This document shows positions 10,215 to 22,820 of a DNA stretch of 64,000 bases, in pieces. The position numbers were made by a program, and so were the translations under genes. Numbering within the stretch: the first letter of the stretch is position 1; each line of letters opens with the position of its first letter. The notes below the pieces were generated by a model. The model saw nothing but the letters and a program-made list of their open reading frames with translations. It did no database searches and was not told where the DNA came from. The DNA comes from Nannobrachium achirus (Eukaryota; Chordata; Actinopteri; Myctophiformes; Myctophidae): positions 61,935,409-61,999,408 of the forward strand of contig OY997642.1 in the NCBI GenBank assembly GCA_963921795.1. The letters run 5' to 3'.

Positions 10215-11890
10215 TGTTTTTTGCTAAACATATTTTTGGAACCTTTTTTTTTTTTTTTTTTCCTTGCTGCTTTCTTTAGCGTTTCCTGGTTGGCCACTTA
10301 ATCGCTGTGAGGGCAGGTAACAGAATCTGATAGGTCACACAGTACATACAGTGTCATGGACTCCATGATATGTACTGATTTAAGCTACACGCTTATTTAT
10401 TCTTAAGAGGCTAATTGTCCATAAGAGGGTCTGTCTGTCTGCTGGAGTCAAACTTATAACAACAATAAAAGGATGTTGTCCTCACTCCTTGGAGTCAGGA
10501 CAATGTACATTATGTATTTTTAAAGCGAACATTTGTAACTCAAATTCTGCTTCTGTGGAATATTTTCAGATGGGGGTCCGTGGCCAAATACATCTAATTT
10601 TGGGGGTCCTTGATGTAAAATGTCAAATGTATGAGCACCACTGACATAGAAACATTGTCATGATTTGACTTAATAGCAGATCTACAAGCTGCAATTTACA
10701 AGCTTGCAGCCTATATATCTGCTATTTTTTTAATAGTTAAATCATAAAATAATTAAAGTGGTTCTAGGTCTGAAAGGGTTAACGGCAGTGGGTGATACCA
10801 ATAGGCCTACAGTTAAACAAGTCACTGCCCTGTTCACACTCATACCCCAAATCAGATGCGTTGCCTTTATTCACATTGGAATCAGATTGATTTTTATCAC
10901 ATCTGAACATAACTGATTTGTGCATATCAGATTTGAACCACTGTATAAAAAGAGTCAGCCACCCACCCCATATTCCATTGGATTCTCCCCTCACCTGCTG
11001 TCACTCCCTCCTAATTAGTGGACTCCTATAAATACTGCCTGCCTGGGCTTGATTTGTGTTTGGCAGCCGCAGCAGTAACACCTCAGTCCTCAAGCCTCAG
11101 CAGGCCTTAGTTGTGCGTCACTGAATTAACACCATAACCGTCAAGAAGCTAGTCTCACCACCTCCTTGCCCGATGCTCAAAATGCTAGCCTGTGCGACTG
11201 AAAATAAACAACATAAACAGAACTCTGTTGTCTCACATTGTGGCCGATGTGCCATATGGTGACGAACCAAAGTAGAAACAACCACTTTCCTGATCTTGTA
11301 GATCGGCTGTTTTTGCTACTTTTATGTGACTTAGAATGCAATGTGGCCCTCTGGACTGGGTGTGAAAGTATAGTGAACGAATTAGTGGCTCTCTCCATCA
11401 GAGTTGCCCAACAACCACCCATTTTCAATATAGACTATGATGATGTCATCACGGTGTACTTTGCAATACAAACCCCAAAATCAATCCTGTAGTTCGAAGC
11501 AACACATAGTTCAATGTTGAAAATGGGTGTTTTTTTCCCTTTAACCTTGTTCAAGCTCCAATCAGATTTTGGCTAGATGTTTCAGATTTTAGAGACAAAT
11601 CAGATTTGACTTAAGGCCTAAAGCTCTTCAGAATCCTCAAGCGGGCATGGCTGATGATTAAGCAGTCACACCTGTGGCTACTAGCTAGTTTGGCACCATG
11701 AATAATGAGCCATCCCCTCAAACACAAGTGCTGCGAGCTTGTAGATCTGCTATTTCCTCTTTTTTAAACATCATGAAAATGTGTGCAAGCCTTTGAACTA
11801 TTGACACAATTCTATATGCCTTCTAAATCGGTTTGGGTGTCGAAAAGAGGACACATAGAAACAGTGAAATGCTACCGTGCAGCACTCAGT
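10215..11890 (+). repeat. Long dispersed repeat R1, copy B
   Basis: The same order of landmarks as copy A, without the MITE and without the piggyBac insertion, so it serves as an uninterrupted reference. It diverges from the other two near 11840, where CAATTCTATATGCCTTCTAAATC is followed by unrelated sequence. It contains palindrome-motif copies at about 10672-10727, 11295-11320 and 11737-11760. Confidence 0.8.
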
Positions 11891-12459
11891 GCCACACTGA
11901 GCTATCTGCTATATATTTTTATAGTTAACCCTTGAGAGTCTTAAGGCCTAGTCCACACAATACTGGGGAGGAAAATCCACAGAGATTTTCAGCCAATGCT
12001 TCCACACGGCCTGTGTAGAAAAATCTCTCTGCCCACATGACAATGGCAAAAGCTACAAAACCCCTTTCAAAAGCCTGCCGTCCCCTTGTTCTCACCACAG
12101 CACAGCTATATCTATACATATATCGTTTTTTTTGGGACACCCCTTTCTGCCATCTCGATAGGTTCCACAAGCACCATACTTATTGTTGAACAGGTCAGTT
12201 AGCAAGGTGGGGCCAGTGTAAAGGATGGACAACCTTTGTGGTGCCCTGGACCCAGATTTGCTGCCTCCATCATATCAGGTTCCATACAGCCTCGTAGTAC
12301 AGACCATTCACACTACGAGTCAGAGCCTTCCCCCATATAGACATTGAAGTACATAATAAAATCCTTTAAAGGACCGTTGAACTTGAACCTATGCCTGCAT
12401 CGTGGATATGCATTGTTGGATTTGCTCCTGCTGGGGGTCAAGAATGTCAGGAAGAATTC

Positions 12460-12545
12460 TGGTAACTTCAAAGTTCTCCTTGTGCAGTCTAGCTGTAATG
12501 GGACCATTACAGCTAGACTGCACAAGGAGAACTTTGAAGTTACCA
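12460..12545. repeat. Near-loopless 42-bp-arm palindrome
   Basis: 12460-12501 and 12504-12545 are exact reverse complements with only two bases between (arm begins TGGTAACTTCAAAGTTCTCC). Neither flank extends the pairing. No ORF here is convincing. Confidence 0.95.
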
Positions 12546-12699
12546 CGTTGCGAGTGGATGTTAAGACGGATGGACGACATGCCGAGGTAGAATTCACCAC
12601 TGACTGGCACAAAGATGCTGAGCAGAGAGACCTCACCATCAGGGGGGGAGGGAGGGGGGGACATAAAATAAAATGACCAATCTCTGGTGTCTCAAAGGG

Positions 12700-14986
12700 G
12701 GTGGGGGGGGGGTGGGGAGTTAGGGCAAAATGTGACCAAAAATAAATTAATTAATTAAACATTAATTGTTAGCCCGTCGAAGGGCATCCCACGACCTTTA
12801 TTACAATCGCCCCAAAAAATTAGTGTGTTTGTTTGTGTGTTTGTGTGTGTTTCCATCTGTAACTCCACGTTCAGCAGTTGTTCAATTGTCTAAAAAACAT
12901 AATACAAAAATCAATAACGCATGTACCTTGCCCAACATCAACTTTATCACCTTCAGATGTGTCTCTACTTCTCATATAATGCCAAAATGTTTAATTTTTT
13001 TTGGGCCATATATTGCACAAGCCATAGTTGACCGACGACGCGATTCACGTCACAAATGGGCGTAAACAAACACTGCCTGCAAGCAGAGATGCAGAGATGG
13101 AGGAGATGGGGGGAGGGGGCAGTTGAGAGAGAACAGTGGCACAGTATAACATATGATAGGAATAGCGTGCTTTAAACCTTCTACTTTACCCTTTCTGACT
13201 TTCCTGCAATGACAACCTTAATGCAGCTAGCAACAAAGGACCTATCTAATTTCGTCATGTGCCCACATGTGTCATAATTAATCCCACAATAACTGTTCCA
13301 CTGTCTTTCTGTGCGCATTTCCCTCGGAACACTCCGGACACGGGACTGTAATCATCATGTAACCCAAGAGGACCTGTTAGGACCCGTACTGTGTGTGTGA
13401 CGTGTGTGTACTTTCTGCTTTTTATGCAAACTATAAAGCAAGCAAGCAATCAATCAATGTGTGTGTGTGTGCGCTGGCGTGCGCTTCTGCACTATATGAT
13501 CAGGATACGGAACGAAGTGGAGTTGTGTTTAACGCGCGTGCTGTGCTGTGTTTAGGCTGACCTGGGATCAGATTCAGGTCCGTTATTACTATTAGCCGCG
13601 AGGCAGCGACATGAAGAATGGCTGTAACTGTGAGATGATAATGCTGGTCTAAGATCAGATTTACAGCGGGGAAAAAAGAGCTTGGTGTGTGCCTAATGCA
13701 TGCGTGTGCGTGATGCGTAGCAGCTTCTGCTGGCGCCCGTCAGGCTGATGAGAAAGCGCTCGCCTACAAGTTAAACCATGACAAACAACCCGAAAATGAC
13801 TTACCTCTGTTGATTGAAAATAGCCTAAACGTATTCCTTTATCCCTTGCATTTGTTTCGATGTTAATATTAGATTCCTTGGCAGCCTTCTTCTGCCTGTC
13901 AATCAGTTAAGCGCACGCCGCACAGCTGCCGTGAGTGAGGGATCTCGGTACATGAAAGGGGATTTTAATAATGATTTACTGGTCGGATCTCTCGGAACCT
14001 CGGAAATAAAAGGATTTCGGGACAACATGTCACAGGTTTCGTATATATCTTACAGACTCAACATTTTACACCATTTTGCATTTTGGAACAAACTGCATAT
14101 TTAATGTTGAGCTATCCTACATTTGTATTGCTTAGCTGCCCTCTGGACTGTATCCATCTCTTGAGTACAGGGGACTTTTACATAAGGAGCCAGGCCCCCG
14201 CAGGGGGCTTTTTTCTAGTGTCATCTTATAACTCAGTAATCCCTGAGGTACACCAAACTGTCATGTCTACTTACAACCCCAGCAGCTAAATTACAACTGT
14301 TACATGTGATTACTGTTCTATGGTGGTTTCCACTGTGTATTTTCTCTTAAGTGTTTGCTATTGCAATTACAGTATGTCCGTTCCCATACCCACACTTGTA
14401 GAATAATAAATAGAGAGACTCAGCCAGTTCTTTTAAGTGTGCACCATTAGCTTTACAACTTACGCCCTGGGTTTGGGCCCGCTTTTCAGTGTCACACAGG
14501 AAGACCGTTTGGAAAACATATTTCAGTCTAGAAAAGTAAGTGCTTGCCTTAACCCAACTTGAAGTTGTTTTGTGACATTTTCTCATTAAAATTATAATTT
14601 TTCCTATCTCTTCCACCCGATGAAATAAAGATGAAAAAACTAAATAAAATGACTAGCTTACAGTACCTTACCTTAGCTTATCGTTTGACACTGACTGTTA
14701 TTGAATAGCTATAACCCAGAATGAAATCAATAAAATAGCTAAATTAAAGACAGACAAATATGTAATGTTTCTCAGTGGTTATGCAACTTTATAAGTGTGG
14801 GCGCCACTGTGGTTCCCATGGCAATAATACCAGGATCAGAACATAATCCCTGAGAAGCTAGTCTATTGAAATACTCTGCATAGGCCACCAAGGCTATGAC
14901 TTCTTGCGGAATGCAGCCCTCCTCCTCCACCGAAAAAAATAAAAAAGAAAAACGGACAGGGCTCCCGCTGCAATTAACCTATTTTA

Positions 14987-14988
<2 letters not shown>
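12700..14988. other. No gene recognised
   Basis: A G-rich tract near 12645-12720, TG-rich runs at about 12820-12850 and 13455-13470, then unremarkable sequence. I see no domain, exon pair or element boundary that I can support. Confidence 0.5.

Positions 14989-15032
<44 letters not shown>
14989..15032 (+). repeat. 44-bp poly-C tract
   Basis: An uninterrupted run of C, followed by an A-rich run. Runs of G also occur at 15725-15740 and 15782-15800. Such tracts can form i-motif or G-quadruplex structures and are prone to assembly length error. Confidence 0.95.
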
Positions 15033-16079
15033 ACAAAAAAAAAAATAAAATAAAAAAAAGTTTAACACACCAAAAGAAAAGGTCTCGTCATTTTGTTGAA
15101 CATTTGGGCAGAGCATCCGCGGCTGAGATAAGTATACCATGAGAAATGTCGTAGCTTGTCCGTTGTTTCTTTTTTTTCTTTTTTTCTTCTTTTTGTTTTC
15201 ACTTGATCACAATGACCTTGACCTCTCAGGCTCCATAGTATCTGGTGGCTGGTGCTCTAGTGTGTCACCATCACTACAGAAATGTAAAAACAGTGTCTTC
15301 ATCTCTGAAAATGGAGGCTGGAGCACCGACTCTGTAAATTAACTACGATCGAATGACTTCACGGAAATGGAAAATAAAGACTTGGTTTTATATAATATAA
15401 AAATGGTGCAGAAGTATCCTTTCTGTAGTGAATTGGCGTTCACGTTCTGGTCTAAAGCTGCTGTTCACCGCTGAGAAAAAAAAACACACACACACTGTCT
15501 CCCTCGCTGTCTTTTTTCGCTAAGCATAAACTGTGCATGTGTGCAACTACTTCTTCACTGGAGGCCGAGAGTCTGAGCTGAACCACTGCCAGAAGCACCA
15601 TGAGAACTGTCAAAATATCTCAAGAGCAGGAAGACAACCTCAAGATGAACATTAAATTATGTGAAACTGATTGACAGAGTCAAGTCACGAGTTACTGTCA
15701 CCTGTCAATTGTCTACTTACTGTTGGGGGGGGGGGGGGACTGAGTTACTATAGGGCCTGGAATTATTTTATACTTTAGTGTGGGGGGGGGGGGGGGGGGG
15801 GTCTGGCGTTTGTATGACTAACCGTTATATTTTACAAGGGGCGTAACGATACATTTAATAGTGACACGATACACATAACAAAAAAAAATGAAGAAAATGT
15901 ATATTATAGAGACTGATTCAAACCACAACACAAGATAGAACGGGTTTAAACCAAAATGTCAGCATTTATTGCCTCCATTGTTGGGGAAGGGGGGAATCAA
16001 TAACAAACCAAAAAGCATAGAACATAAATTCTTCCCATAACCGGGGCTCCACTCCTCTTCCTCTGTCTACTCTTTCTTC

Positions 16080-16220
16080 ATACTGTAGAAGAAAAGGGCT
16101 TAGTTTTCGCCTGTATGAATCTTCATGTGTTTTTAGATTACCCATCTGAGTAAAGCCTTTACCACAAACAGTACAAGAAAGGGGCTTTTCCACTGTATGA
16201 GTCCTCATGTGTATTTGTTC
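16080..16220 (-). pseudogene. Single C2H2 zinc-finger relic
   Basis: The minus strand gives [10 protein letters not shown], then [17 protein letters not shown]: one complete C2H2 finger with linker. Immediately after LKTH two bases are missing; beyond that the shifted frame reads MKIHTGEN before a stop. No other finger or KRAB-like exon is nearby. Known role of the family is DNA binding; this copy looks broken. Confidence 0.7.
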
Positions 16221-16600
16221 TTCACCCGTCCTTCTCCTCGTCTCCCCAACTTCTCCATGGCCCTCTTCCTCACTTCCTCTGCTGTGGAATAGATTCATGA
16301 AAATAAACATTACTTAGATATTGTACATGCGGACACACTAGAGCACCATTGTCACTGTGTATACTGTTTAAACAGAAATAATAATAATAATTGGGACCCA
16401 GTATACTGTATATACAGTATATAGTAGTCATATCATACTACATACTATAGTAGTATGATACAACATGGATCACAGTATCTTTAGTAATTCTCTTTGTTTG
16501 TTTTTATAATTGACAATACTGAGAAGATGATAAGATTTTGCAGGCTGGCTTGTAGGACTCTGACAATAGAATGTGCAGTAGGCCATCTCTGCATTTGATG

Positions 16601-16601
<1 letters not shown>

Positions 16602-16682
<81 letters not shown>
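16602..16682 (+). repeat. (CA)n microsatellite
   Basis: About 40 CA units with one TA interruption. It sits in the position that corresponds to the GT tract at 38369-38430 in the related piggyBac-type element. Confidence 0.95.
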
Positions 16683-16688
<6 letters not shown>

Positions 16689-16754
16689 TAGATAAAAAAA
16701 ACTAAACTATAAAAAAATATGTATTCATACTACTATCGGAAGTTGGAGGAACAT

Positions 16755-17170
16755 CCCAGGCACCCAGTCACGATCGGACTCCACTTCACTGCCCGACATG
16801 TCCAGCTCACTTTCTGTGTCACTCCCCGCGCCAGGCTGTGAGCTTGTAAGAGTTTGTCTGGACGAGTTCGTAAATGATTTCCAAAATCATAACAAGCTGC
16901 ACAAATCTTTTCATGGTTCAGGGCCTGCAGCCATGGTCATGGTCAGTTCGAGTCGCCGGGGGCAACAAAAGGCAGCTTCGGATCGCCGGGGCAACAAAAG
17001 TCAGCTTGGGTGGGGGGGGGGGGGGGGGTTCATAAGAGTTCGTCTGGACGAGTTCGTAGATGATTTCCAAAATCATAAGCTGCTCAAATCTTTTCATGGT
17101 GCATTTAATAATGGAACAATGGCTTCCATCCTTCCTCACAAGACCAATATCATCCTCAAAACTCATGTTG
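16755..17170 (-). pseudogene. piggyBac-like N-terminal fragment, internally duplicated
   Basis: The minus strand reads a run like FEQLMILEIIYELVQTNSY twice (about 17103-17032 and 16917-16848). It resembles the segment ending in TN-x-Y just before the catalytic core of piggyBac/PGBD transposases. An acidic stretch (SDTESELDMSGSE) follows at about 16830-16780 in another frame. The flanking GTTCCTCCAACTTC and TTTATAGTTTAGTTTTTT, leading to a CA/GT microsatellite, match 38270-38370 inside the piggyBac-type element in reverse orientation. This supports the assignment, which remains an inference. Confidence 0.45.
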
Positions 17171-17814
17171 GACCTGTACCTGCTGCTGCTGGGGGGGGGG
17201 GGGGGGGGGTCTTCAGGACGACCGACAGTTACCTGTTGAGTTGGTAAACAAATGGACCCCTATGGTTTAGCTATATAGTGTTTCCCCGGGACCCAAAACA
17301 AGTGAAAATAAGCGGATCTACAAGCTCACAATGCATTGCTTCATGAACATGTTGTTTGTTGAGCTTATATTTACACTACTTCCTAATTTTGTTGTATTTT
17401 TTGCGATGGAGTTCCTTTGATTTTATGAGTTTCTTTAAAAAAAATGTTACATTGTCTACATGTCTTTCCTTCCATTGAAAGACATGTCTTTTGTAGGGTT
17501 GGAAGCTCGGACGTCGGTTCGAGCACGTCGATGGCAGCGACGTTAATAACGGAGTAATAAACCAGACAACAAAAGAAACACATTTCACTTACATTTAAAG
17601 GCTTTTTAATGCTTTTCAGGCTTAGCTTGAAATGTTCCGTTGCTTCCAGCTTGCTTGCGGGGGAACAAGAGACCGGATGTACTTAGCATTCGCCGAAGGA
17701 TGGTGTCGCGGTGCCGGAAATCGATGATCTACAAGCTCATGGCACGTTACGTCCCTTATGTTGCGAAACAGCCGATCGATCTACAAGCACAGTTGTGTGC
17801 CAACTAACCCTGTG

Positions 17815-18330
17815 CTAACGTCGAGGTTGAGGTAGAGCTGGAAGAGGATTGCGTAATACTACAACAGGAGGAGCTACAACAGGAGCAGGTGCAACAGGAG
17901 CAGGTGCAATACCGGCAGCAAAAGCAGCAAGAGCAGCAGCAACAATAGCAGCAGGAGTAGGAAGGCTGTAGGTATCCCTATCTAGGTCTAGGTGGACTGC
18001 GATGCGCGGCTCTACATGGTAGCGTCGCCGGACCAGTTCAGTCGGAAGTACAGTCTCATGCATTTCGACCAGGGTGTCAAAGATGATTTTGTTTTCCTTA
18101 TCGGTGAGCCGGGAAACGATGAGTTGACCCCTGATATACGCCTGGATGTCCTGATATTTCACGGTGTCATCGGGCTTCCAGCCGAGGAGGGCATTGATGT
18201 AGACCTTCGCAATGCCTGTCGTCAGCGCCATCCTGGTAGACAGTAAAGTGGAGAATGACGGTGACTTAAATTCTGGAGCAGCTTTTTCATTTATGATCTG
18301 AGGACGTAAGGGGGGACAGGCCCCACCCAC
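17815..18330 (-). CDS. Unrecognised 171-aa ORF (or exon)
   Basis: The longest clean minus-strand ORF in this part. A more likely start is the internal Met in MALTTGIAKVY (about 18231), or an exon start after CCTCAG (about 18301). The central part (KYQDIQAYIRGQLIVSRL) looks like a folded helical segment, and the C-terminus is Ala/Pro-rich low complexity (APAPVAPAPVVAPP). No domain recognised and no homologous copy elsewhere in the window. It could be a retrocopy or an element-encoded protein. Confidence 0.45.
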   Translation of the reverse strand: MGGACPPLRPQIINEKAAPEFKSPSFSTLLSTRMALTTGIAKVYINALLGWKPDDTVKYQDIQAYIRGQLIVSRLTDKENKIIFDTLVEMHETVLPTELVRRRYHVEPRIAVHLDLDRDTYSLPTPAAIVAAALAAFAAGIAPAPVAPAPVVAPPVVVLRNPLPALPQPRR

Positions 18331-18438
18331 TGAAGGGGCTGGACTTAATGAGAACCATTAGGAGGGAAAACATTGTGGAGAAACAACTAGATCGTCTATT
18401 TCCCCACCACAGCCACGTCCCATCATGCATTGCGCAGA

Positions 18439-18627
18439 AGGTGCGCGTCAACTCTATGGTGCCATTTTTCATGCATTAAAACATTTGAGTATTCATTCTG
18501 TCAGATTCAAGATTACTAAATTGTCAAGACCACACCTCTTTTTGTACAATGTAGACTGCACCCGGGAGCAGGTTGGGGTAGTGCCCCAGCCTGTCTCCCC
18601 CTTGAGTCACTTTCAGGTGCAGCAAGT
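18439..18627 (+). repeat. Direct repeat, copy 1 (partner 19797-19981)
   Basis: GCGTCAACTCTATGGTGCCAT through CAGGTGCAGCAAGTC is repeated about 1.36 kb downstream with few changes. The second copy is itself bounded by a repeated block (TGACAGAACAAAAACGGAGC at about 19738 and 19988). Confidence 0.85.
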
Positions 18628-18982
18628 CATAATCAGCCTTCAGCAACATCCGCGCCTTCATTTCATCCTCTTCCCATCTGTAGGTCGCTGGCTCATAGTA
18701 CTCAAGGGCCTACTATGTTGAGCCAATAGGCATTCGTCACATTTGCTGCAGTAGACACAGCAATGGATGTGAAATCACTGTCTTAAAACACATGTCCTCT
18801 ATGATTACTGTCTGGTCTGTAGTTAAGGCTGGACTGCAGGGTCCCCAGCAGTCACTGTGGAATGATAAAATAAATACAATATGAAATGTAAGTAAAACGC
18901 TATGCCCGTTATTAATTATGTTGCTGTAATAACACATTTCACTCGTAATAGTGGTGGTGGGCTTTGCCCACCAGTTTGACTT

Positions 18983-19033
18983 AAAACAGCCGATCTACAT
19001 TGACACGTTGTGAGCTTGTAGATCAGCTATTTG
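18983..19033. repeat. GATCTACAAGC palindrome copy
   Basis: The left arm AAAACAGCCGATCTACA is partly decayed; the right arm TGTGAGCTTGTAGATCAGC is intact. It is a free-standing copy outside R1. Confidence 0.7.
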
Positions 19034-19186
19034 AATTATGTAAAAATGCATCAAGTTAAGAACATATAAATGCATAAACATATTTATTTCATTTAAGGTT
19101 AAATTATTATTATTTTTCTTGTCTTTTATTTACATGTTCCATAAATGAAAAGGAGCATTTTTACCTGTTTTTCTTTTTTTTTTTCT

Positions 19187-19510
19187 TTCTGGCACATCTC
19201 ATCAATGTGAGAGTCTTATTAACAGGGTTGTTCAGTATCCCAATCAGTGGATGGTTGCCCGGTGCTGGCCCTGGAAACCCTGGCCATGGATACGTTGTCT
19301 GGGGTAATGCAGCGCCTAGGAGAATAACAGCACCATAATGTCCAAGCCAGAGAGCCTGCAAGAGGATATATAGACAAGTTAGAAGCCCTAAGGCTGAGAA
19401 GGTCACAATTATGAAACAACAGAGCACAGAGACGGACACACAGATAGGCCAGTCAATCTAAGCCAAAACGGTGAAAACACGACCTATAGATCTCCCACCA
19501 TTTAAAACAT
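19187..19510 (-). repeat. Dispersed repeat R2, copy 2
   Basis: Homologous to 9880-10110. Its left part (TCTGGCACATCTCATCAATGTGAG) also occurs at about 807-830. The minus strand has an ORF with one hydrophobic segment (GLLTCLYILLQALWLGHYG), but with no recognisable protein family and repeats elsewhere I treat it as non-coding. Confidence 0.7.
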
Positions 19511-19796
19511 TACATTACATGAAAAACAGTTAAAACATTAAATTACCCTACATGAAAAACAGTTAAAATCTATCTGGGGATTAACTTAGTTTAGCTAGTA
19601 ACATTAGCTAACGTGCTACAGTGCTAATGGCATGGATGTCTACTCCATGTCAAACTGTAAACATGTTTATTTATTGACATTAAAGGAACAAGCAAACAAG
19701 TATTTACCCAGTGGATGAATGAAGTTCGGTCCTCTCTGACAGAACAAAAACGGAGCTAGCTTTCTGCTTTGTTGAAATTGTTGTTCAAGTTCAAGT

Positions 19797-19981
19797 GCGT
19801 GTCAACTCTATGGTGCCATGTTTCATGCATTAAAACATTTGAGTATTCATTCTGTCAACTTTAAGATGACTAAATTGTCAAGACCACACCTCTTTTTGTA
19901 CAATGTAGACTGCACCCGGGAGCAGGTTGGGGTAGTGCCCCAGCCTGTCTCCCCCTTGAGTCACTTTCAGGTGCAGCAAGT
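19797..19981 (+). repeat. Direct repeat, copy 2 (partner 18439-18627)
   Basis: Nearly identical to copy 1, including CACCCGGGAGCAGGTTGGGG. It is enclosed by two copies of a block of about 50 bp starting CCTCTCTGACAGAAC. Confidence 0.85.
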
Positions 19982-20049
19982 CCTCTCTGACAGAACAAAA
20001 ACGGAGCTAGCTTTCTGCTTTGTTGAAATTGGTGTAGTGTAGTTTGCTG

Positions 20050-22290
20050 TTGCTGTTTCCAGCAACCAGTTTTCCCGGGTTAACCTGAGCGTAATCTCGC
20101 AAGGCCAGACTGTTGCCTCAGCGATTTTGAGCTCCAAGAAGGAACAACAGCAAACTTTCTCTGGTCCTTCGTGGTGAGGGAGGTTGACGACTGTTTGGTT
20201 CAGGAAAACTCACCCTGTACTTTAAGACATTGGGATGGCAACTATTCTATTCACAACACACATTTGTCTTTGCCTAATAGCTACACCTCATTATTCAGAA
20301 CCTTATTCAATTTCATTTACAATATGCAAACAAAATCCCCCCAAAATACATTCTATTGTTTTCCTAAATAAAAGGCTGATATAATTCACAAGACGTAAAA
20401 ATGTCATTCATCAAAAAAGATGAACATGGTTAGTTGTACAGAATATACTTCTATGGGAATACATTAAAGCTGAAATATAGCAGCATAATGAAATTACAAT
20501 TCTTATTGATGGGACATTTATTGAAGACCGTGATGACCTGAAAGGGTAAGAAAGAAAGAATGTTTCCACTTAACTATTTAGAATATTTAAAGTTATACTT
20601 TGTTGTGAAATATGACTTAAATGGGGCTTTGAATGAGACATCTAGCTCAATTCGTAGCCTATGGTTGTCAGTAGGTTGTTCATATTTTAGTTAAAACATG
20701 TAAGATCTACAAACAAGTCTATAGGGGGGCCTAACAAACGCGATGGTGACGCAAATTAATTTCAAGGACCCCCAGTTTGGCATCCATTAGGCTACTGACC
20801 CCCATTTAATAGCATTTCTATCTCTGAGACCATAATTTATATTGTAAAATCATCATGTTCGCATAACTCAGAGTGTACAAATAGAACCAAATGATTTGTA
20901 CAGTTACATACCCCTAAGGGTCCATTTGGTTCCTAACAATCATTTAGCTGGGGACTCCCTGGAACTCCATGGGGGTCCCCGGACCCCACTTAGAGAACCA
21001 ACAGTCTAGCAGATGCCACATTGGTATTAATTGACCTAGATGTGTCATTTAATGTCCCACATGATAAATGTACAGTAGCCTACTTTTACTTCTATATCAT
21101 TAAATCTCGGATGCAAATATTGTACTTTTACTCCACTACAATTATTTGAAAACTTTAGTAACTAGTTACTTTACAGATTTACATTATAATAGTATAGAAC
21201 ATATAGAAAACACTTAGCCCTGTTTTAAATGTAAGCTGTTTGAAAATAGCAGATCTACAAGCTCACAACAAGTATGTGAGTACTTTTTCTACCACATTTA
21301 TCATGCAAGGGAATGGATTTAAAGTAGGCCTATTGGGATCATATTGTACTTTTAATCCACTGCAATCATTAGAAAACTTTAGTTACTAGTTACAGATATA
21401 CAATTATATTATAAAACATAAATCAATCCACTTTAGCTCATGTATACCTAGGCTATTTGAAAATAGCCGATCTACAAGCAGTCATAACGCAAACATTTTG
21501 TACTTTGATGCCAATACGGTAACACTTTCTATGAAGCCCACACTTATAATGCATTATGACGGCATTCATAATGCATTATAATGCACTCATAATGCTTCAT
21601 AACTACCCTCATGAACACTCAATGCTTCCGGATGCACTATATCAACAGTCATAAGCCATTATAATGTAACTTATAATTAATTATATGGATGCTCTTGAAC
21701 ACTTATGAAGATCACATCTATAATGCATTATGAGGACACTCATAGTGCATCATAATGCACTCTTGACTGACTGCTTATACTACATTATGATTACTTATAC
21801 ACACAACTCAAGTCAACTGTAGTAGCGACTCATAGTATGCTATAATAACCCATGCAGTATCATGAGTCTCCATGAGTCGTCATTGTATGTGTTAAGTAAA
21901 GTGCGCGTCATTGTCGGGACAAAGTAAAGTGTGATGCATTTGCATGCATTTAAAAGAATCTATGCTGCATCCTAAGTTATTATAAAGCAAGCAGCCACAA
22001 TGCAGTACAAACAGTACCATTTTAAACAATACAATCAAATAAAACAGCCCACCACCACCACAGAGGACACTTGTAGCAACAAAATAGAATTTACATTTTT
22101 CTTCAATTTTTGTTGGTGCAGTGCAGCAGATTAAATGTTAACAATAACAGTGAGAATGAAGTAAAGTAGGCTCTTAGAGCATATTTAAACACAAGGCATG
22201 TACTGCTCACAACAGTGAGAACTAAATAAAAGTAGGCTCTTAGAGCATAAACATGTGGCCCTAAAGGAGTAGTTTCTTCTTACCTTTACA
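20050..22290. other. Gene-poor interval with short repeats
   Basis: It holds palindrome-motif half copies at 21244-21270 and 21461-21485 and the repeat at 21517-21800. Elsewhere I see no gene, splice pair or element boundary. Confidence 0.5.
21517..21800 (+). repeat. ATAATGCATTAT-rich dispersed repeat
   Basis: It opens with CGGTAACACTTTCTATGAAG and continues with many ATAATGCATTATAATGCAC variants. GGTAACACTTTA-type ends followed by TAATGCATTA are, to my knowledge, common in fish genomes. The family was not confirmed. Confidence 0.6.
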
Positions 22291-22310
22291 TCATCATGAT
22301 GCTCCACTCC

Positions 22311-22445
22311 TCCTTGATTTATATTATTAAGATTCATCCATGGAGCGCTACAAACGTAAGAGATCCCCAAAATGACTCTTCCTTGATTTATACTCTTACA
22401 TTCATCCATGGATTGCTACAGACGGAAGAGATCCCCCAAAATGCC
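22311..22445 (+). repeat. Two plus-strand copies of the CCDC106-like exon start
   Basis: CTTGATTTATA...ATTCATCCATGGA followed by a Lys/Arg-rich start (YKRKRSP, YRRKRSP) appears at about 22314-22375 and 22381-22442. The same acceptor and exon start occur on the minus strand at 23320. Both plus copies end soon after, so they are truncated, inverted duplicates. Confidence 0.7.
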
Positions 22446-22469
22446 TTTTTTTTCCATTGGTTACTCACC

Positions 22470-22621
22470 CCTTGGAGACTTGAATTCATGGATCTCTTTA
22501 GTTTTTGTCACATTCCTGAGCCAATAAAGCCACGAATCAATGGGGGTACATTAATTATCAAATTATTGGCTTAGGAATGCATCAAAACAAAAAAAGACCC
22601 ATGAATTCTGGTCTCCATGGG
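22470..22621. repeat. Inverted repeat, arms about 58 bp
   Basis: CTTGGAGACTTGAATTCATGG ... GAGCCAATAA (about 22472-22528) pairs with TTATTGGCTTAGGAATGCAT ... TCTCCATGGG (about 22562-22620). A third related piece is at about 23418-23475. A second inverted pair with GGAATCGGTGCAGGTTGTTG lies at 22672-22707 and 22781-22819. Confidence 0.75.
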
Positions 22622-22820
22622 GCGAGATGTTGATAGAGAAAAGGACATGAACCCATGTGGCAACACGAGAAGTGGAATCGGTGCAGGTTGTTGCCATAGT
22701 TCACACCCAACACGGCGACTTGCTTGCTTTAGCTCGCTTGCCGGCATGCCCACCAGCCAAAAGCTCCCAAGCCAGGAGGGGCGTGAACTTTGGCAACAAC
22801 CCGCACCGATTCCACACCAC

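Noticed and set aside
19161..19439. Hydrophobic ORF like a signal or membrane protein
   Set aside because: Its DNA is the dispersed repeat R2 (second copy at 9880), the frame is not kept between copies, and its end is an A/T-run translation.
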